A DNA stretch of 28,110 nt, from NCBI GenBank assembly GCA_964463915.1, contig CAYXEH010000033.1:1-28110 (forward strand). The letters are read 5' to 3'. Position numbers and translations under genes: made by a program. Shown here piece by piece: positions 7,118 through 15,213 of the stretch (the first letter of the stretch is position 1; each line of letters begins with the position of its first letter). The notes under the pieces were generated by a model, which saw only the letters and a list, made by a program, of their open reading frames with translations, did no database searches and was not told where the DNA came from. The DNA comes from PUPG01 sp964463915. GTDB taxonomy: Bacteria; Bacteroidota; Bacteroidia; Bacteroidales; UBA7960.

Positions 7118-7267
7118 CTATTGATTATCATCCGGCACTTTCTCCAGTACATAGTGATCGGACAATTCACTGTAGATCCGGTCTCCGTTTTCATCTAAGT
7201 GCACAATGGGGTGCTCTGCCACAAAATACAACCCGGGTCCTTCCTGGCCCTTCAGTTCAATCACCAT
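7118..7267 (-). CDS. Small 49-residue ORF upstream of arcC, unknown function
   Basis: The frame runs from the ATG at 7265-7267 to the TAG at 7118-7120. The product begins MVIELKGQEGPGLYFVAEHP and ends EKVPDDNQ. It has no signal peptide or membrane segment, is acidic, and its predicted strands suggest a compact beta fold. Codon use resembles neighbouring genes, with GC-rich third positions against an AT-rich surround. An in-frame stop lies 7 codons before the ATG, so it cannot extend further. A weak -7-like TAATTTAG (minus strand, 7305-7298) is correctly placed for it. I do not recognise the family. It could be co-transcribed with arcC, or be a remnant. Confidence 0.55.
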   Translation of the reverse strand: MVIELKGQEGPGLYFVAEHPIVHLDENGDRIYSELSDHYVLEKVPDDNQ

Positions 7268-7290
7268 CCCGCTTTCATCATCTCTTCAAA

Positions 7291-7321
7291 TTGGCATCTA
7301 AATTATAAAATATTACTTTTG
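7291..7321 (+). promoter_or_regulatory. Promoter for the molybdate/tungstate-binding protein gene
   Basis: TTG at 7291-7293, a 20-nt spacer and TACTTTTG at 7314-7321 match the Bacteroidota consensus. A start near 7328 gives a leader of about 145 nt before the ATG at 7472. It overlaps the weak divergent minus-strand element of the small ORF. Confidence 0.65.
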
Positions 7322-7367
7322 CTTTAAAAATATTATCCGTTCATCCCTTAAATTATCCTGAAAATAA

Positions 7368-7447
7368 TTCCCTGGCGCCACGACTTCAATGCATTGCCAT
7401 CACTTCAATTAATCGTCATACTTGCGATGGTTGTCATTACCAGGGGA
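7368..7447 (+). promoter_or_regulatory. Possible structured leader before the wtpA-like gene
   Basis: ttccctgg at 7368-7375 pairs with ccagggga at 7440-7447 (8 bp, one G.T wobble). Inside, ccatc at 7397-7401 pairs with gatgg at 7426-7430. A competing pairing, atcg 7412-7415 with cgat 7425-7428, shares the same right arm. The pattern resembles a switchable leader, but it matches no riboswitch I know, including the molybdenum cofactor element. Confidence 0.35.
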
Positions 7448-7471
7448 GTCCGGCTAACCCCAATATCCATT

Positions 7472-8440
7472 ATGCAAAAAACTGTCTTTTTACTGGTAAT
7501 GTTACTCTTCCTGGGATGCGCAGGTAACCGCGAGAAACAGGACAACGGAAATAACGTACTACATATTATCCATGCCGGAAGTCTGACTTACCCGGTTCAG
7601 CAGATGACGGAAGCGTTTTCACAGGAATATCCGGAAGTGCGCATCCGGACTGAGGCCTGGGGAAGCAAGGCGGGGGCCCGCCGGGTCATCGAACTGGACA
7701 ACCCCGCCGACCTCTTTTTATCTGCCGATTACCTGGTCATTGAAAACATGCTGATCCCCGATCATGCTTCATGGTATATCCCTTTTGCCGCCAATGAAAT
7801 GGCCATCGTATATACCGGATCATCACGTCATGCCGGGGAAATCAATCGCGATAACTGGCATGAGATTCTGCGCCGCCCGGATGTCAACTCAGGACGCGCC
7901 AACCCAGACCAGGATCCTTGCGGAGTCCGGACAGTATTTACCGCCAAACTCGCCGAAATGTATTATCACGAGGAAGGCCTGGCTGATGACCTGCTGACCA
8001 GGGCCGGGCAACACATGCGTCCCAAGGAAACCGACCTGATCGCCTTGCTTGAGAGCGGCCACCTGGACTATATTTTTCTATACCGGAGCGTGGCCATTCA
8101 GCATGAGCTTCAATATATAACCCTGCCACCAGAGCTCAGCCTGGGTGACCCGGAACTGGATGAGTGGTATGCCCGGGTAAGTACTGAGACATTGGGCACA
8201 GCACCCGGTCATACCATCACTGAAAAGGGGCAATCGATGGTTTACGGGCTGACCATCCCCCATAAGGTCGGGAACCCGGAAATGGCTGAAAAGTTCGCAG
8301 CTTTTGTGTTGGATAAGGAGAAAGGACAACGCATTCTGGAAGCCTCCGGGCAGCCCCCCCTGTCACCGGGTAAAACACCCTATTACGAACAGCTTCCGGA
8401 AGAGCTGAAGGATTTTGCCGGGTCAACCCGGCAGCAATAA
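7472..8440 (+). CDS. wtpA: WtpA/ModA-type molybdate or tungstate-binding lipoprotein
   Basis: This is a 322-residue substrate-binding lipoprotein. The start is the ATG at 7472, which opens a lipoprotein signal peptide with lipobox LGC (Cys16). The longer open frame begins upstream at a TTG and adds a non-signal extension, so I reject it. WtpA-like landmarks are HAGSLT at 35-40 (oxyanion-binding Ser37), AWGSKAGAR at 62-70, ADLFLSADY, the NWHEIL/RPDVNSGRANPDQDPCG region and GHLDYIFLYRS. These point to the archaeal-type tungstate/molybdate binders rather than E. coli ModA. No WtpB permease or WtpC ATPase gene is adjacent: the next gene is convergent. It must use transport partners encoded elsewhere. 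Confidence 0.87.
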   Translation: MQKTVFLLVMLLFLGCAGNREKQDNGNNVLHIIHAGSLTYPVQQMTEAFSQEYPEVRIRTEAWGSKAGARRVIELDNPADLFLSADYLVIENMLIPDHASWYIPFAANEMAIVYTGSSRHAGEINRDNWHEILRRPDVNSGRANPDQDPCGVRTVFTAKLAEMYYHEEGLADDLLTRAGQHMRPKETDLIALLESGHLDYIFLYRSVAIQHELQYITLPPELSLGDPELDEWYARVSTETLGTAPGHTITEKGQSMVYGLTIPHKVGNPEMAEKFAAFVLDKEKGQRILEASGQPPLSPGKTPYYEQLPEELKDFAGSTRQQ

Positions 8441-8472
8441 GCCTCCGCAGAGAATCAGCATGTGATGGATGC

Positions 8473-9048
8473 TCAAAGGTTTACTGAAAGTCCGACACCA
8501 ACGGCACCCAGTGCGCCGCGACCAACTTCTGAGAAAACAGCCAGGTCATCAGAGAAATAATAACGAACTCCGGCCACCGGCCCAATGAACAGTCTGATAT
8601 TGTCAAAGAAATCGCTTACCGGATGCTCCGTGTAAGAACCATACTGTCTGAACTCAAAGCCCGATATCATAGAGACATAAAAATCAAACTCCTCTTCATT
8701 GATGCTTCCGTCAATCAGGTCGTTGAGAAACGGGGTAAGGTGAAAGCTGCCCCTGGCCCCCAGACCAAGGAAGGAACGGGTACGTTCAGGCTCAGAGTAG
8801 ATCCACTTACTGTAAGCCAGGTATGGACCAGCGGTAATATACTGATGAATCCCTACCTCGAAAAAAGCCACCATGGGTGGAACACGCAAACTACGGCTCC
8901 CGATATAATCATATGAATAATTCAGTGACAACCCGGCATTAAAAATCCGGGCATTACTAAAATTGCCACCTTGTGCCATGATTGTCTGAGACGGAAAAAT
9001 GAACAATCCGATAAAAAATCCCCAGGCAATCAATAGATATTTTCGCAT
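8473..9048 (-). CDS. Small outer-membrane beta-barrel protein, unknown function
   Basis: This is a 191-residue product starting at the ATG at 9048 (MRKYLLIAW), which gives a clean signal peptide ending near QTIMAQG. The longer frame begins 16 codons upstream, before the promoter element, and is rejected. The mature part has alternating aromatic and hydrophobic strands with turns rich in Gly, Asn and Asp, and ends in a strand (GVGLSVNL), as Bacteroidota barrels do. The size suggests about 8 strands. It resembles generic outer-membrane beta-barrel (OmpW/OmpX-like) proteins, but nothing specifies its role. It converges on the wtpA-like gene with 32 nt between them. Confidence 0.75.
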   Translation of the reverse strand: MRKYLLIAWGFFIGLFIFPSQTIMAQGGNFSNARIFNAGLSLNYSYDYIGSRSLRVPPMVAFFEVGIHQYITAGPYLAYSKWIYSEPERTRSFLGLGARGSFHLTPFLNDLIDGSINEEEFDFYVSMISGFEFRQYGSYTEHPVSDFFDNIRLFIGPVAGVRYYFSDDLAVFSEVGRGALGAVGVGLSVNL

Positions 9049-9093
9049 AGCAATTAATTTTTTTTGCGGTTTCGGAAAAGGGTTTTTCTCCGG

Positions 9094-9127
9094 CAAATGT
9101 AAATCATTTTTTTACAAAAAAAATCAA
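9094..9127 (-). promoter_or_regulatory. Promoter of the small beta-barrel gene
   Basis: On the minus strand TACATTTG (9101-9094) is an exact -7 element, the same octamer as in the trpB2 promoter. A TTG at 9127-9125 with a 23-nt spacer is an acceptable -33. Transcription would start near 9088, about 40 nt before the ATG at 9048. Confidence 0.6.
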
Positions 9128-9168
9128 TCAAATACCGGCAAAGAAATGATTTTTAAGTGGCAAACAGG

Positions 9169-9176
9169 TAACTTTG
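9169..9176 (+). promoter_or_regulatory. -7 element of the mtaB promoter
   Basis: TAACTTTG is an exact TAnnTTTG match, with no convincing -33 element. Transcription would start near 9182, which favours the ATG at 9196 over the upstream in-frame start codon at 9178. It is divergent from the beta-barrel promoter 70 nt away. Confidence 0.55.
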
Positions 9177-9195
9177 TGTGGAAGAAAGCAAATTT

Positions 9196-10488
9196 ATGAG
9201 AAAGCCCCGAACCATCGCCTTTCATACCCTGGGCTGCAAACTCAACTTCAGTGAAACCGACTCCATCAGCAGACAGTTTGCCGGGGAGGGATTCAGGGAG
9301 GTGAATTTCAGTGATCCTGCCGATGTTTATGTGATCAATTCCTGCAGTGTGACCGGGAAAGCGGAGAAAAGGTGCCGGGCCCTGATACGCCAGGCACATA
9401 AACACAACCCACTTGCACAGATTGTGGTGGTGGGCTGCTACAGCCAGATCGCCGGACAGGAACTGCTTTCTCTGCCGGGAGTTTCAATGGTAATGGGGAA
9501 TAGCGGAAAATTCAATTTATTTGAACAAATCCGGGAGTTGGGGGCTGAACCGGGTCAGCCTTTTTTGTCTGACGATACCCGGCGGCCGCCTTCAGATTTT
9601 ATTCCCACCTGGTCGCAGGATGGCAGAACCCGGTCGTTTTTTAAAATTCAGGACGGCTGTGACTACCGGTGCGCCTACTGTACCATCCCCCTGGCCAGGG
9701 GGAAAAGCCGCAGTGACAGCATTGCGGGCACCCTAAGAACCGCCAGGAAAATTGCCGGTACCAACATGAAAGAGGTGGTACTCACCGGGGTAAATATTGG
9801 TGATTTCGGCAAACCACGCGGAGAGTCGTTCCTGGAACTACTGAAAGAGCTGACCAAAGTTGAAGGCCTGGAAAGAATCCGATTGTCGTCAGTGGAGCCG
9901 GACTTGCTGACAGAAGAGATCATACGCCTGGTGGCAGATCATCCTGTGCTGATGCCGCATTTTCACATTCCGCTTCAATCGGGCAGCGAGGAAATACTCC
10001 GGGCCATGGGACGCCGTTACACCACAACACTCTTCGCAGAAAGGGTTGACACCATCCGCCGTTATATTCCGCATGCCTGCATCGCTGCCGACCTCATAGT
10101 CGGATATCCGGGAGAAACGACGGCTTACTTCAAAGAATCGCTTGATTTTATTCACAGCATTGATGTTTCTTACCTTCATGTGTTCACTTACTCCGAAAGG
10201 GCAAACACAAAGGCTGCCAGCTCCCCGGCCCCGGTCGATATGACTGAGCGAAAGCAGCGTTCACGGGAGATGCAGGAACTCTCGCAACGGAAAAAAAAAC
10301 AGTTTATCAGACAAAACCGGGGGCGCAGGGAATCAGTTCTTTGGGAGAAAGAGGAACAGGGTGGATATATGTTTGGATTTACAGAGAATTATATCAAGGT
10401 TAAAACTTTGTGGCAGCCCGGGCTGGTCAACCAGATACAGGAAGTAACGCTGAACATAATCGACGAAAACGGAGTTTATATAGTGTAG
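9196..10488 (+). CDS. mtaB: MtaB-type tRNA t6A37 methylthiotransferase
   Basis: This 430-residue radical-SAM enzyme adds a methylthio group to t6A at position 37 of tRNAs, giving ms2t6A. The N-terminal UPF0004 domain holds the auxiliary cluster cysteines C14 (TLGCKLN), C50 (NSCSVTGKAEKR) and C81 (VVGCYS). The radical-SAM triad is C155, C159 and C162 in DGCDYRCAYC. A short C-terminal TRAM-like RNA-binding region follows about residue 375. The TLGCKLN and SVTGKAEKR signatures favour MtaB over MiaB or RimO. The ATG at 9196 is preferred because the -7 element at 9169-9176 places the transcript start downstream of 9178. Confidence 0.93.
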   Translation: MRKPRTIAFHTLGCKLNFSETDSISRQFAGEGFREVNFSDPADVYVINSCSVTGKAEKRCRALIRQAHKHNPLAQIVVVGCYSQIAGQELLSLPGVSMVMGNSGKFNLFEQIRELGAEPGQPFLSDDTRRPPSDFIPTWSQDGRTRSFFKIQDGCDYRCAYCTIPLARGKSRSDSIAGTLRTARKIAGTNMKEVVLTGVNIGDFGKPRGESFLELLKELTKVEGLERIRLSSVEPDLLTEEIIRLVADHPVLMPHFHIPLQSGSEEILRAMGRRYTTTLFAERVDTIRRYIPHACIAADLIVGYPGETTAYFKESLDFIHSIDVSYLHVFTYSERANTKAASSPAPVDMTERKQRSREMQELSQRKKKQFIRQNRGRRESVLWEKEEQGGYMFGFTENYIKVKTLWQPGLVNQIQEVTLNIIDENGVYIV

Positions 10489-10578
10489 CCTCATGTACCC
10501 GGCCACTCCATCAGGATATCTACGGGAAAGTATGGGTATGTCGTGGGAAGTAGTGGAAAAATAAAACACACCGCTGAC

Positions 10579-11388
10579 ATGGATTTAAAATCTATTTGTT
10601 TAAAAACCTGTAAAGTTGCGAAATCTGCCGGAGAATTTATCCGTGAGGAACTCCCGAAACTCGAGACAGCCGACATCCAAAGCAAAGGGCTGCATAACTT
10701 TGTGACTTATGTCGATACCGAGGCCGAAAAACGTATAGTAAAGAACCTGGAAACCCTCCTTCCTGGCGCAGGTTTTATCGCAGAAGAGAACAGTATTGAG
10801 AAGAAAGGAGATGAATACTGCTGGATAATTGATCCCCTTGACGGAACCACAAACTTTATTCACGGGCTTCCTTGTTTCAGTGTATCCATCGCCTTAATGA
10901 GGCACCAGAAAGTAGTTATGGGAGTGGTTTACGAAATCAACCATGACGAATGTTTTTATGCCTGGGAAGGCGGAGAAGCATGGCTGAACGGACAATCCAT
11001 TAAAGTGTCCGGCGCTCGTTCGATGGGCGATAGCTTGCTGGCTACAGGCTTCCCTTACTATGACTATTCACTTATTAAGCCTTATCTGGAGCTTTTCACA
11101 TGGTGTCTTGAAAATACCCACGGGGTTCGAAGGATTGGCAGCGCAGCAGTTGATCTGGCATATGTAGCCTGCGGCCGTTTTGAAGGATTTTTTGAATACA
11201 GTCTGAGTCCCTGGGATGTAGCTGCCGGCAGCCTGATTGTTCAGGAAGCAGGTGGCAAAGTCACTGATTTTTCAGGGAATGAAAACTATGTTTTCGGTAA
11301 AGAGATCCTTGCTGCAAATCAGTGGGTTTTTGATGAGTTGATGCTAAAGGTAAAAAAGGTATTAAGCGCCAACAATAGACATATCTAA
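10579..11388 (+). CDS. suhB: Inositol-monophosphatase family phosphatase (SuhB-like)
   Basis: This is a 269-residue metal-dependent phosphatase. The family motifs are complete: the first metal ligand Glu69/Glu70 in AEEN, DPLDGTTNF at 85-93 (D85, D88), GSAAVDLAYVACGR at 187-200 and WDVAAG with D213. The substrate may be an inositol phosphate or another sugar/nucleotide phosphate; sequence alone does not decide. The ATG at 10579 is chosen because family proteins begin a few residues before the first helix, and the longer frame adds 12 unlikely residues. It is 90 nt after mtaB and 17 nt before the antiporter gene, so the last two are probably co-transcribed. Confidence 0.9.
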   Translation: MDLKSICLKTCKVAKSAGEFIREELPKLETADIQSKGLHNFVTYVDTEAEKRIVKNLETLLPGAGFIAEENSIEKKGDEYCWIIDPLDGTTNFIHGLPCFSVSIALMRHQKVVMGVVYEINHDECFYAWEGGEAWLNGQSIKVSGARSMGDSLLATGFPYYDYSLIKPYLELFTWCLENTHGVRRIGSAAVDLAYVACGRFEGFFEYSLSPWDVAAGSLIVQEAGGKVTDFSGNENYVFGKEILAANQWVFDELMLKVKKVLSANNRHI

Positions 11389-11405
11389 GTTAAGAGCCAA
11401 CAGTA

Positions 11406-13064
11406 ATGGATTTACCCGGTGACACTTTTTTTGAGTTTGCCGCCATTCTCGGAATAGCCGCGGTACTCGGGCTACTGGGCCGGTTTCTCCGCCAGCCGCT
11501 GATCGTTTCTTTCATTGCGGTCGGACTCCTCGTAGGCCCGCACGGGATCGACCTGCTGGAGTCTTTCGATAAGGTTGAGCTGCTCTCGGAAATGGGAATT
11601 GCATTGCTGCTGTTCGCCGTGGGTCTTAAACTGGATGTAACGCTGATAAAGTCTACCGGTAAGGTAGCCTTGTTTTCAGGACTGGGCCAGGTCATTTTTA
11701 CCTCGGTGTTCGGTTATTTTATTTGTATCGCCCTTGGCTTTGATCCCATTCCAAGTGTTTACATTGCTGTCGCACTCACCTTCTCTTCCACCATCATCAT
11801 TGTAAAGCTGCTTTCTGATAAAAAGGAAATACAATCCCTGTATGGTCAGATATCCATCGGCTTTTTGATCGTACAGGATATTGTGGTGATCATCGCAATG
11901 ATTGTATTGTCAGCCATGGGCACCTCTTCGGATTACACCGTATGGGAGGAGATACTCCTTGTATTTGCCAAAGGAATCGGATTGCTGGTGTTTGTGTTAC
12001 TGCTGATGCGTTTTGTACTGAATAAAATCACCAGCGTCATGGCACGTACCCCGGAGCTCCTCATTCTTTTTGCGATTACCTGGGCCATTGCATTGGCAGC
12101 CTTCAGTGACTACCTGGGTTTCAGCAAGGAAGTCGGTGCCTTTATGGGAGGAATTTCCCTCTCAGCCACACCCTACAGGGAAGTGATCTCCGGAAAAATG
12201 AGTTCCCTGCGTGACTTTTTGCTGTTGTTCTTCTTTATCCACCTGGGGAGCCAGGTGAATGTGCCCCTGCTCGGCCAGCAAGTCTTTCCTGCGTTGATTC
12301 TTTCGGTTTTCGTACTTATCGGGAACCCCCTGATTGTAATGACCATTCTGGGATTGATGGGATATCGGAAAAGAACGGGCTTCCTGGCCGGGCTGAATGT
12401 GGCACAGATTTCTGAGTTTTCGCTGATTTTAGCGGCAATGGGCCTGAGTCTGGGAAAGATCACTGAAGAGACCCTTGGCATGATCACCCTGGTCGGGCTT
12501 TTCACCATCAGTAGCAGTACCTACCTGATCCTTTACTCACATGAACTATTTGAGAGGATCGCCCCTGCATTGTCCATTTTTGAAAAGAAACGCCCCTACC
12601 TGGAGGTGACGGATGATGAACTGCATAAGAAAAAATTTGATGTGATCATTTTTGGCCTGGGCATGTACGGATCCAATATTGCCTGTCAGCTTGAAGAAAA
12701 AGGCTTCCGGGTATTCGGAGTGGATTTTGACCCCCGTGCAGTGGCGCGCTGGAAAAAACGGGGGCGGGTTGCGCAATACGGTGACGCAGATGATCCGGAA
12801 CTCCCGGATATTCTCCCCATGGAGGCTCAATGTGTGATCTCAAGCCTGGATTCCAAGCAGGTCAACAAAGCCCTTATCAAATACCTGAAACACGCCGGCT
12901 ATAAAGGTAGCATTGCCGTCACCTCTTATACCGGGCGGACGGCCAAAGAAATGGAAAAAGCCGGCGCTGACCTGGTGCTGCTTCCGTTTGCCGATGCCTC
13001 CGAGGTGATTCCGGATAAACTTGCGTCGCTGAAAGCCCCGCAAAAGCAATCACCGAAGGCCTGA
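11406..13064 (+). CDS. CPA2-family cation/proton antiporter with RCK domain (Kef-like)
   Basis: This is a 552-residue inner-membrane protein. Residues about 8-385 form 12-13 hydrophobic segments of the CPA2 exchanger, including the Kef-type QD pair Q157-D158 in LIVQDIVVI and the cation-site region SKEVGAFMGGISLS. After a short linker, a TrkA-N/RCK Rossmann domain (about 410-530) carries GLGMYG at 417-422 and VDFDPRAV, so nucleotide gating is expected. The QD motif suggests K+ (or Na+) efflux in exchange for protons. There is no separate KefF/KefG-type subunit next to it. It follows the phosphatase gene by 17 nt. Confidence 0.9.
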   Translation: MDLPGDTFFEFAAILGIAAVLGLLGRFLRQPLIVSFIAVGLLVGPHGIDLLESFDKVELLSEMGIALLLFAVGLKLDVTLIKSTGKVALFSGLGQVIFTSVFGYFICIALGFDPIPSVYIAVALTFSSTIIIVKLLSDKKEIQSLYGQISIGFLIVQDIVVIIAMIVLSAMGTSSDYTVWEEILLVFAKGIGLLVFVLLLMRFVLNKITSVMARTPELLILFAITWAIALAAFSDYLGFSKEVGAFMGGISLSATPYREVISGKMSSLRDFLLLFFFIHLGSQVNVPLLGQQVFPALILSVFVLIGNPLIVMTILGLMGYRKRTGFLAGLNVAQISEFSLILAAMGLSLGKITEETLGMITLVGLFTISSSTYLILYSHELFERIAPALSIFEKKRPYLEVTDDELHKKKFDVIIFGLGMYGSNIACQLEEKGFRVFGVDFDPRAVARWKKRGRVAQYGDADDPELPDILPMEAQCVISSLDSKQVNKALIKYLKHAGYKGSIAVTSYTGRTAKEMEKAGADLVLLPFADASEVIPDKLASLKAPQKQSPKA

Positions 13065-13123
13065 AAGATTTGTGAAAAAAAGCACTAATTTCGTTCACTC
13101 ACCAACTAACCCAACATGTAGCT

Positions 13124-15160
13124 ATGAAAAAAATTATTTTGATGTTATCCGTTGCCTTACTTTTTGCCGGCTGTGGTCCTGCCAATGAGACAGGAGAAAA
13201 AAGCCCTGTGGACGAGCGCACCATTGAAAGCGTTATTGAACAATTGGCTGAACAGCATGGCGCACCACATGAAGACCGCATACGCAGGGGTGTGACCCAG
13301 GTTGCCACCTTGTGGCGTGAGGAGGACGGAACACCCGATGATTTTGACACATTCTGCATGGAACGATTCATTGGCGATCAGGAAGAACTGGACGAGGTGT
13401 TTGACCGGCTGGCGCATAATTTTGAGCACCTGTTCGGTTACATGAATCGCATCAGTTTGGAAATGAACCGCCAGCTGGATGAAGATCGTGGTCCGATCCA
13501 CTATATTGATCAGCTTTTCGGAGCCTACAGCCCCGCAGCTCACATACAGGACGACCTTTATGACAACAAGATTGCATTCATGGTTGCCCTGAATTTCCCC
13601 CACTATACACTGGATGAGAAAAATGAGATGGGCAGGACATGGAATGACAGGGAATGGGGCTATGCCAGGCTGGGAGATTACTTCACCGCAAGGGTACCTG
13701 CTTCCGTACAGCAAGACTACAGCCAGGCAAGCAATGATGCCAGTATATATATATCCGAATACAATATTTTTGCCGGAAAACTCCGGAACGAGGCAGGCGA
13801 AAACCCCTTCCCGGAAGGCATGAAATTGCTGGCCCACTGGAACATCCGTGATGAGATCAAATCCAATTATGGTCAGCCGGTCGGACAGGAGAAACAAGAG
13901 ATGTTATACCAGGTCATGTTGCGCATCATCAACCAGGACATCCCCAAACAAGTAATTAACAGCGATGAATATGAATGGGACCCACACACCAATGAAGTGT
14001 GGAGGGGTCAGGAACCAGTTACACCTGAGCCGGAAGACACCCGTCGTTATGCGCACCTGCTGAATATCTTCAACGCGTTGCGCAATATGGATCCGTATTA
14101 CCCGCATCTTGACACGTACATCAAACGAAATTTCGACAGCGGCATGGAGATCCCGCAGGAAGAGGTAGAAGCCTTATTCAGGGAATATGCCGCTTCTCCT
14201 CTTTTACGCGAAACAGCCGGGCTGATCAGTGAACGCCTCGGCCGTGAATTACGGCCCTATGACATCTGGTATGACGGGTTTAAAGCCCGCAGTGGAATTT
14301 CTGAAGAAGAACTCAACCAGATCACCAGGCGCAGATACCCCAATGCAGATGCCCTGAATCAGGATTTTCCGAGAATATTGAAAGAGCTGGGGCACAGTGA
14401 AGACATGGCAGAGTTCATTGCCGGCAAGATCGAGGTTGACCCTGCAAGGGGATCGGGCCATGCATGGGGAGCATCCATGCAAAGCAAGCCATCCCACCTG
14501 CGCACCAGGATCGGCGCCGACGGAATGGATTATAAAGGATACAACATTGCCATCCATGAATTTGGTCACAATGTGGAACAGACCATCAGCACCCAATTCG
14601 TGGACAATTATTTCATCAACGGGGTTCCCAATACCGCATTTACGGAAGCCCTTGCTTTCATGTACCAGGAGAGAGACCTTGAGTTACTTGGCATTCAACG
14701 AAATAACCCAATGCAGGAACACCTGGATGTGCTTGACGTATTCTGGAATAACTATGAAATGATGGGTATCTCATTGGTTGACATGAATGTATGGAAATGG
14801 TTGTATGACAATCCGGAAGCCACCCCGGAAGAGTTGCGTGAAGCCGTGCTGGAAATCTCCAAAGATATCTGGAATGAATATTATGCCGATGTGTTCCAGT
14901 CACGCGACAATCCTCTGCTGGCCATTTATTCGCACATGATCCAATCACCCCTTTACCTGTCCAATTATCCCTACGGCCGCCTGATTAAATTCCAGCTGGA
15001 TGACTTTATCAGCGACAAAGATTTTGCTGAAGAGACACTGCGCATTTTTTCTATCGGGCAACGGACTCCGAGACACTGGATGAATGAAGCCGTTGGAGAG
15101 CAGATCAGTAACCGGCCCATGTTTGAAGCCGTAGAACAAGCCCTGGCAGGGATGCGGTGA
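13124..15160 (+). CDS. Putative M3-like zinc metallopeptidase lipoprotein
   Basis: This is a 678-residue lipoprotein with lipobox FAGC (Cys17). The long, mostly helical body ends in a gluzincin active site: H478-E479-F480-G481-H482, with E508 in the TEALAF helix 26 residues after the second His, a spacing like M3 oligopeptidases. The preceding strand RGSGHAWGASMQ and the word HEFGH also resemble M3/oligoendopeptidase F. The residues after it (NVEQ) differ from the usual ALH, so membership is tentative. It is not M49, which needs HExxGH. The likely role is peptide degradation at the outer envelope. A -7-like TAATTTCG lies at 13086-13093. Confidence 0.72.
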   Translation: MKKIILMLSVALLFAGCGPANETGEKSPVDERTIESVIEQLAEQHGAPHEDRIRRGVTQVATLWREEDGTPDDFDTFCMERFIGDQEELDEVFDRLAHNFEHLFGYMNRISLEMNRQLDEDRGPIHYIDQLFGAYSPAAHIQDDLYDNKIAFMVALNFPHYTLDEKNEMGRTWNDREWGYARLGDYFTARVPASVQQDYSQASNDASIYISEYNIFAGKLRNEAGENPFPEGMKLLAHWNIRDEIKSNYGQPVGQEKQEMLYQVMLRIINQDIPKQVINSDEYEWDPHTNEVWRGQEPVTPEPEDTRRYAHLLNIFNALRNMDPYYPHLDTYIKRNFDSGMEIPQEEVEALFREYAASPLLRETAGLISERLGRELRPYDIWYDGFKARSGISEEELNQITRRRYPNADALNQDFPRILKELGHSEDMAEFIAGKIEVDPARGSGHAWGASMQSKPSHLRTRIGADGMDYKGYNIAIHEFGHNVEQTISTQFVDNYFINGVPNTAFTEALAFMYQERDLELLGIQRNNPMQEHLDVLDVFWNNYEMMGISLVDMNVWKWLYDNPEATPEELREAVLEISKDIWNEYYADVFQSRDNPLLAIYSHMIQSPLYLSNYPYGRLIKFQLDDFISDKDFAEETLRIFSIGQRTPRHWMNEAVGEQISNRPMFEAVEQALAGMR

Positions 15161-15213
15161 TCGTGAATCTTTCCCTTAGAATGTTGTACTTTGTTCCTTT
15201 TATACTTTAATCT

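Noticed and set aside
7394..7471. N-terminal extension of the wtpA-like protein
   Set aside because: It begins at a TTG and pushes the clear lipoprotein signal peptide inward; the ATG at 7472 fits export.
13157..13897. 246-codon minus-strand frame opposite the metallopeptidase gene
   Set aside because: The plus-strand gene has a lipobox and a zinc site in a long uninterrupted frame; the antisense frame shows no recognisable features.
13124..15160. Assignment to M49 (dipeptidyl peptidase III)
   Set aside because: The size is similar, but M49 requires HExxGH and this protein has HEFGH followed by Asn.
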